A model generated the notes under the pieces. That model was not told where the DNA came from and ran no database searches. It was given only the letters and a program-made list of their open reading frames with translations. A stretch of DNA of 8,983 nt from Phascolarctobacterium_B sp045598345. Its GTDB lineage: Bacteria; Bacillota; Negativicutes; Acidaminococcales; Acidaminococcaceae. The DNA is taken from contig JAZLLX010000014.1 in the NCBI GenBank assembly GCA_045598345.1, forward strand, positions 1-8,983, given 5' to 3'. The position numbers were made by a program, and so were the translations under genes. Shown piece after piece: positions 5,762 to 8,983 of this stretch. Each line of letters begins with the position of its first letter. Positions within the stretch are counted from its first letter, which is position 1.

Positions 5762-6199
5762 ATGTTAAATGTTATGGTTCGTGAAAGTAAAAATGAGTTT
5801 GCCTTGGAAGTTGTAAAGGCAATGAAGTTTGTGAAAAATGAGCGTGGGGACAGCCACCATGATTTTTATGAATTACGCAGGGTCAAATTGTTTCTGGAGC
5901 AGGTTTTGCAAGAAGGTGAGTGGGACAATAAACAGTCCAACTGCTTAATCCGTAACATTGAAATGCTTGCTGATATGCTTGCCAAGGGGCAGCCCTACGA
6001 TGTTTTGGAACAGGCAATGGGTGTTCTGGAGAATATAAGAAAAGAGGGCTGGGAAACGATATGGCCTGATGAAGTGGAATTGAACCGCAATTTGCTGCAA
6101 CGGGAACTTGCTTACCGTCATTTGAGCGATGAAAAGCGTTGTGAAGCATTGCAATGGATTAGTTGGGCGGATGCGGTTTTAGAAAGTGTGGCGGCGTAA
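5762..6199 (+). CDS. Hypothetical helical protein, first gene of riboswitch operon (145 aa)
   Basis: I do not recognise this protein. It is soluble, acidic and predicted mostly alpha-helical, with a histidine pair (SHHDFYELRR, 31-40), a leucine-rich helix around 41-50, and tryptophans in the C-terminal half (GWETIWPDE, QWISWADAV). There is no signal peptide or membrane segment. ATG at 5762 is chosen because GAGG (5751-5754) lies 7 nt upstream. A longer frame reading back to 5639 would run through the riboswitch and terminator and is not credible. As first gene after the terminator it is directly under riboswitch control. It has no resemblance to methionine biosynthesis, transport or SAM synthetase proteins. 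It is 33 nt from the next gene. Confidence 0.8.
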   Translation: MLNVMVRESKNEFALEVVKAMKFVKNERGDSHHDFYELRRVKLFLEQVLQEGEWDNKQSNCLIRNIEMLADMLAKGQPYDVLEQAMGVLENIRKEGWETIWPDEVELNRNLLQRELAYRHLSDEKRCEALQWISWADAVLESVAA

Positions 6200-6232
6200 G
6201 CCGTTAAAGATTTGAAAGGTAAGGTGATAGAA

Positions 6233-6577
6233 ATGTTTGATTTTATTGATATGACGGACGAAGAATTTGAAAAATGCTTGAACGATGAAAGTTTGGAATC
6301 GGATAAAGAAGAAGTAAATATCCGGTGGGACAGCAGGGATGTTATCCGTCCTGATGCGGAAAAGGTGGATTGCAGGGATTGTGTCCACATGAAGTACAAT
6401 CCGTGCAGTGCCTATTGCGAAGTTTTCATCGCTCCGAAGGGAAAACCTGCTTATATATTGTGGGGTAATTCTAAATGTGCCTACAAGATAAGCCAGAAAG
6501 AGTATGCCGAAGCCAAGAAGGCACAACAGCAGATTCTATCGGCGGAAAAGAAGGCAAAAAAAGATAGCAAGCAATAA
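6233..6577 (+). CDS. Small cysteine-cluster protein (114 aa), possible metal binder
   Basis: The family is not recognised. The N-terminus is acidic (MTDEEFEKCLND, then an ESDKEE stretch). The centre has a cysteine cluster C-x2-C-x7-C-x3-C-x19-C at residues 47, 50, 58, 62 and 82, with His52 adjacent, consistent with a zinc-binding or other metal-binding knuckle. The C-terminus is a lysine/alanine/glutamine-rich helix (about 87-114), possibly a coiled coil or nucleic-acid contact. ATG at 6233 is preferred, with AAGGTG just upstream; a TTG at 6212 in the same frame is less likely. It sits 33 nt from each neighbour, in the same operon, so it probably works with the AAA+ ATPase. No enzyme motif is visible. 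Confidence 0.8.
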   Translation: MFDFIDMTDEEFEKCLNDESLESDKEEVNIRWDSRDVIRPDAEKVDCRDCVHMKYNPCSAYCEVFIAPKGKPAYILWGNSKCAYKISQKEYAEAKKAQQQILSAEKKAKKDSKQ

Positions 6578-6610
6578 GGGTATTGCTAAAAACAAGAAAA
6601 AGGAGGGCGG

Positions 6611-6922
6611 ATGACAGTACAAGAATATGCCCAAAGTTTGGGTTATGAGTTTGCTGATTTAATTGGGTACAGCCCAAAAATTGCCTTGTATCATCTTATA
6701 TCTTTGGACAACTTATGTCTTAACAAAGATTTTAGGCATTGGCGGGAGCCGGATTGTCAGAACGAAAAATTTTTGCTGCTCCGCAACCGCAGGGCAAAGG
6801 TCATAAGTTTTTCGGGAAGGGAATACCGCAATGCGGAAAAAAGAATCAATCTTATCAGGCATAAACCCGAAAAATATGGGGATGTGGCGAGGTTGACCCG
6901 AATTTATTATAAATTGCAATGA
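6611..6922 (+). CDS. Small basic hypothetical protein (103 aa)
   Basis: I do not recognise this protein. ATG follows a strong ribosome binding site (AAGGAGGG, about 6599-6606) by 4-5 nt. The N-terminal 30 residues (MTVQEYAQSLGYEFADLIGYSPKIALYHL) look like two helices. The C-terminal two-thirds is rich in Arg, Lys and aromatic residues (LLLRNRRAKVISFSGREYRNAEKRINLIRHKPEKY), which would suit binding to nucleic acid or an acidic partner such as the preceding protein. No membrane segment or catalytic motif is seen. The start of the ATPase gene is 23 nt downstream. Confidence 0.8.
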   Translation: MTVQEYAQSLGYEFADLIGYSPKIALYHLISLDNLCLNKDFRHWREPDCQNEKFLLLRNRRAKVISFSGREYRNAEKRINLIRHKPEKYGDVARLTRIYYKLQ

Positions 6923-6945
6923 GTGTGTAATTGGAGGTGCTGAAG

Positions 6946-8448
6946 ATGTCTAAAAAATTGTCTTTGAAAGAAATTATCAAAAAAATGCATGAGTACAGTC
7001 CTGAAGAACACCCGGAAACGGGGGACTGGGACAAGTGCTTCAAGTATTGCCTGATGGGGGCGGAACTTGGGGACGGTGATTGTATGGCAAATACTGCTTT
7101 TTGTTATGAATATGGTAACGGGGTTGAAGAAGACGGCAATAAGGCAGTTTATTGGGCAAAAGAAGCATTGAAGGTGGGCAACAGTACGGGTATCTGTCAT
7201 TTGGCACGTTACTATGAAAAAGGTTATTTTCTTCCTGAAAATTTTGCTTTGGCAAAAAAATATTTCAAATTGTCCGCTGAGAAGGGGTGCGGGGAGGCCT
7301 ATGGAAACCTGGGTAATATGTATGCGGACGGCAGGGGCAGCAATATTAATTTCAAAAAGGCGTATTTCTATTGGGATAAGGCCTATAAAATGGGTGTGGA
7401 CTGGGTGGCAAAATATATTTGTGAATGCTATCTCTATGGCAAGGGCGTGAAAAGAGATATTGACAAGGCACGAAAATATTTTGATGAAGTAACAGAAAGC
7501 AATGACTTCACCGATAAACTGCTTACGGACTTGGAGATAGCAGAGGCCGAAGAAGAATTAAATGTGAAGTTCATTACAACAAAAGTTACAAGTGAAGGGA
7601 GGATGCTTAAAATGGTGGAAAACCCTTCAAAGAAAAAGAAAGCGACCGAACCCAAAGAGCCGGCTGCGGCAGAATTTGTTTTGCCCGGACGGGAAGAACT
7701 GACCAAATACTTCAACGAAGAAATCATTGATTTTTTCAAACATCAAAAGGCCTATGAAGAAATGGGCGTTCACAGTGTGCCTGCCACTTTGTTGTACGGC
7801 CCTCCCGGCTGTGGGAAAACATACGCCGTTAATGCGGTGGCGAAGTATTTGAATATGCCTGTTTTTGAAATCAATTCTTCAACTGTTGGCGACACCTATG
7901 TTCATGGCACGTCCAAAAAAATTGTCGGTATGTTCACCAAAGCAAGGGCGGCGGCACCCAGTGTGCTTATCATAGACGAGTTTGAAACCTATGTGGGCAA
8001 GCGGTGTGCGGACGACTGGAAATCAAAAGTTGAAGAAACGGACGAATTTTTGCGGAACATTGGTCCTGCTGTGGATGACAAGGTGGTTATTTTTGCCATG
8101 ACCAATATGCCGGAAATGATTGACCCAGCCATTTTACGCAAAGGCCGTTTTGACAATCAACTTGAAGTCGGCCCTGCCAGTGAAGCAGAAATATTGGCTG
8201 TGCTTAAATATGAATTGAGCAAAACCAAGGCACAAAAAGATTTGGATTTGCTTCCTGTTGCCAAACAGTTGAGGGGCAGGCCCTTGTCAGATGTGGGTTA
8301 CTTGGTAAAACAGGCGATCCGCAATGCGGTCAGGGCGGAGCGTACCTTGGTCCAGCAGCAGGACTTGGATGCGGTTATGGTAACATTAAACAAAACAAAT
8401 ACTTTTGTTGTGCATCACCGCGCCATAGGTTTTCAGACGGCGGGCTAA
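6946..8448 (+). CDS. Sel1-repeat AAA+ ATPase (500 aa)
   Basis: This is the largest protein of the operon and probably its energy-driven core. Residues about 27-182 hold roughly four Sel1-like TPR-type repeats (AELGDGDCMANTAFCYEYGNGV; ALKVGNSTGICHLARYYEKGY; EKGCGEAYGNLGNMYADGRG; VAKYICECYLYGKGVKRD), a protein-binding solenoid. A charged linker (about 225-242) leads to an AAA domain: Walker A GPPGCGKT (285-292), pore-loop-like GDTYVHGTSKK (315-325), Walker B LIIDEF (341-346), sensor-1 Asn387, and the second region of homology DPAILRKGRF (393-402) with arginine-finger candidates R398 and R401. All catalytic residues are present, as in classic substrate-remodelling AAA proteins. No protease or nuclease domain is fused. 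GGAGG (6933-6937) favours ATG 6946 over the in-frame TTG at 6931. The substrate is unknown; the Sel1 part suggests recruitment of a partner. Confidence 0.9.
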   Translation: MSKKLSLKEIIKKMHEYSPEEHPETGDWDKCFKYCLMGAELGDGDCMANTAFCYEYGNGVEEDGNKAVYWAKEALKVGNSTGICHLARYYEKGYFLPENFALAKKYFKLSAEKGCGEAYGNLGNMYADGRGSNINFKKAYFYWDKAYKMGVDWVAKYICECYLYGKGVKRDIDKARKYFDEVTESNDFTDKLLTDLEIAEAEEELNVKFITTKVTSEGRMLKMVENPSKKKKATEPKEPAAAEFVLPGREELTKYFNEEIIDFFKHQKAYEEMGVHSVPATLLYGPPGCGKTYAVNAVAKYLNMPVFEINSSTVGDTYVHGTSKKIVGMFTKARAAAPSVLIIDEFETYVGKRCADDWKSKVEETDEFLRNIGPAVDDKVVIFAMTNMPEMIDPAILRKGRFDNQLEVGPASEAEILAVLKYELSKTKAQKDLDLLPVAKQLRGRPLSDVGYLVKQAIRNAVRAERTLVQQQDLDAVMVTLNKTNTFVVHHRAIGFQTAG

Positions 8449-8467
8449 AATTAAAGGGGGTAATAAA

Positions 8468-8710
8468 ATGGATGAAGTTACGAGCAAAAACATCGGCGGA
8501 CTTGTTGCACGATTTTTCACCCTGTTAATTAAATTTCTTTTCCAGCCATTTGTGGTGATATGGTATATCCTCTCGTTTCAAGCGGATAATTTTTGCAGGG
8601 CAACGTATAAGTTATTTGTATATCTGTTGGCAATGGCAATATGTGTATTTGAAACAGTATGCCAGATTGGAATGCTGTTAATAGGGGGCTTTAGAAATGA
8701 GAATGATTGA
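8468..8710 (+). CDS. Small two-helix membrane protein (80 aa)
   Basis: This protein is not recognised as a family. Two hydrophobic stretches, about 11-36 and 47-73, would span the membrane as a hairpin, joined by a short polar loop (SFQADNFCRATYK). The ends are short and charged (MDEVTSK and RNEND). There is no signal peptidase site. A good ribosome binding site (AAAGGGGG) lies about 7 nt upstream, and the ATPase stop is only 19 nt away, so it is co-transcribed. As last gene it might anchor the ATPase complex or act as a membrane-disrupting effector, the latter by analogy with small membrane proteins of abortive-infection systems. Both roles are inference. Confidence 0.8.
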   Translation: MDEVTSKNIGGLVARFFTLLIKFLFQPFVVIWYILSFQADNFCRATYKLFVYLLAMAICVFETVCQIGMLLIGGFRNEND

Positions 8711-8800
8711 TGTAATGCGTAATTCGTAATTCGCAATGCGTAATTTAATTAAGAATTAAGAATGCAGAATTAAGAATGATGGTAGGATGTTCCTGTGATT
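8711..8800. repeat. Dispersed intergenic repeat, right copy
   Basis: GTAATGCGTAATTCGTAATTCGC-like and AAGAATTAAGAATGCAGAATTAAGAATG-like simple repeats end in GGTAGGATGTTCCTG (8781-8795), a diverged copy of the sequence at 4408-4427 before the WYL gene. No coding capacity is seen. The two copies lie in the same orientation on either side of the WYL to membrane-protein cluster. Confidence 0.55.
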
Positions 8801-8844
8801 ATATTTCAGGTATCAGGTGTCAGGAAAGTTGGCATAGTGCGAAA

Positions 8845-8983
8845 GTAACCTTCCCTTGATAGGGAAGGGGGACCGCTTGCGGTGGATGAGTAGAAAAGTA
8901 AGTTGTTTTGCTTGGTTGAGTTTGAGGTTGTGCCAAGTTTCCCCACACCCTTTTATTCCCTCTCCCCAAGGAGAGGGTCAGTT
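8845..8983. repeat. Composite hairpin repeat element (REP/BIME or MITE-like), possibly partial
   Basis: The element has a perfect hairpin near each end: CCTTCCCT-TGAT-AGGGAAGG (8849-8868) and CCCTCTCC-CCAA-GGAGAGGG (8958-8977). ACCGCTTGCGGT (8872-8883) forms a third. Read on the opposite strand, the right end (ACCCTCTCCTTGGGGAGAGGG) resembles the left end (ACCTTCCCTTGATAGGGAAGG), so the ends are inverted versions of one module. No transposase or gene lies between. It may continue past the window edge. The intervening 8801-8845 contains a short direct repeat, TCAGGTATCAGGTGTCAGG. Confidence 0.6.

Noticed and set aside
5490..5768. 92-codon frame over the riboswitch
   Set aside because: It lies on the promoter, aptamer and terminator; the RNA structure explains the sequence.
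6931..6945. TTG at 6931 as start of the Sel1-AAA+ protein
   Set aside because: The GGAGG ribosome binding site lies just after this codon and is correctly placed for ATG 6946.

Overview
The window looks like an accessory region of a low-GC Bacillota (Firmicutes) chromosome. The pointers are strong AGGAGG-type ribosome binding sites, sigma-A-like promoters, a SAM-I-family riboswitch with an intrinsic terminator, and dispersed intergenic repeats of the 'AATTCGTAATTCGCAATGCG' kind. Those repeats make me think of gut Clostridia or Negativicutes, but the genus cannot be decided here. Every gene I accept is on the + strand.

Left part (1-4142): a gene-free, AT-rich stretch (about 1-670) holds a cluster of long inverted repeats. 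A promoter and a structured leader follow. Then comes a three-gene restriction-modification (R-M) operon: a DpnA-like beta-class N6-adenine methyltransferase, a Dam/D12 alpha-class N6-adenine methyltransferase, and an AlwI/N.BstNBI-like type IIS endonuclease. Two methyltransferases plus one large single-chain nuclease fits an asymmetric target whose strands are modified separately. This block is visibly more AT-rich than what follows.

Middle (4143-4488): no convincing gene. It holds a perfect 30-bp palindrome, further hairpins, and a dispersed repeat copy just before the next gene.

Right part (4489-8710): a WYL-domain transcription regulator, then a regulatory region with two near-identical 18-bp sites, each overlapping a candidate -35 box. 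Next is a SAM-I-superfamily riboswitch with antiterminator and terminator. The terminator is followed by a tight five-gene run: a 145-aa helical unknown, a 114-aa cysteine-cluster protein, a 103-aa basic unknown, a Sel1-repeat/AAA+ ATPase, and an 80-aa protein with two membrane segments. None of the five resembles a methionine or SAM gene, so the riboswitch is out of its usual context.

My main hypothesis is that the WYL regulator and the riboswitch jointly gate a previously uncharacterised, possibly defensive, cassette built around the Sel1-AAA+ ATPase and a small membrane protein. The riboswitch would add sensing of SAM depletion, next to an R-M system that itself uses SAM. The genes and RNA elements can be read directly; the defence role is inference. 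The right edge (8711-8983) is non-coding and made of dispersed repeats, including a composite element with a perfect hairpin near each end.
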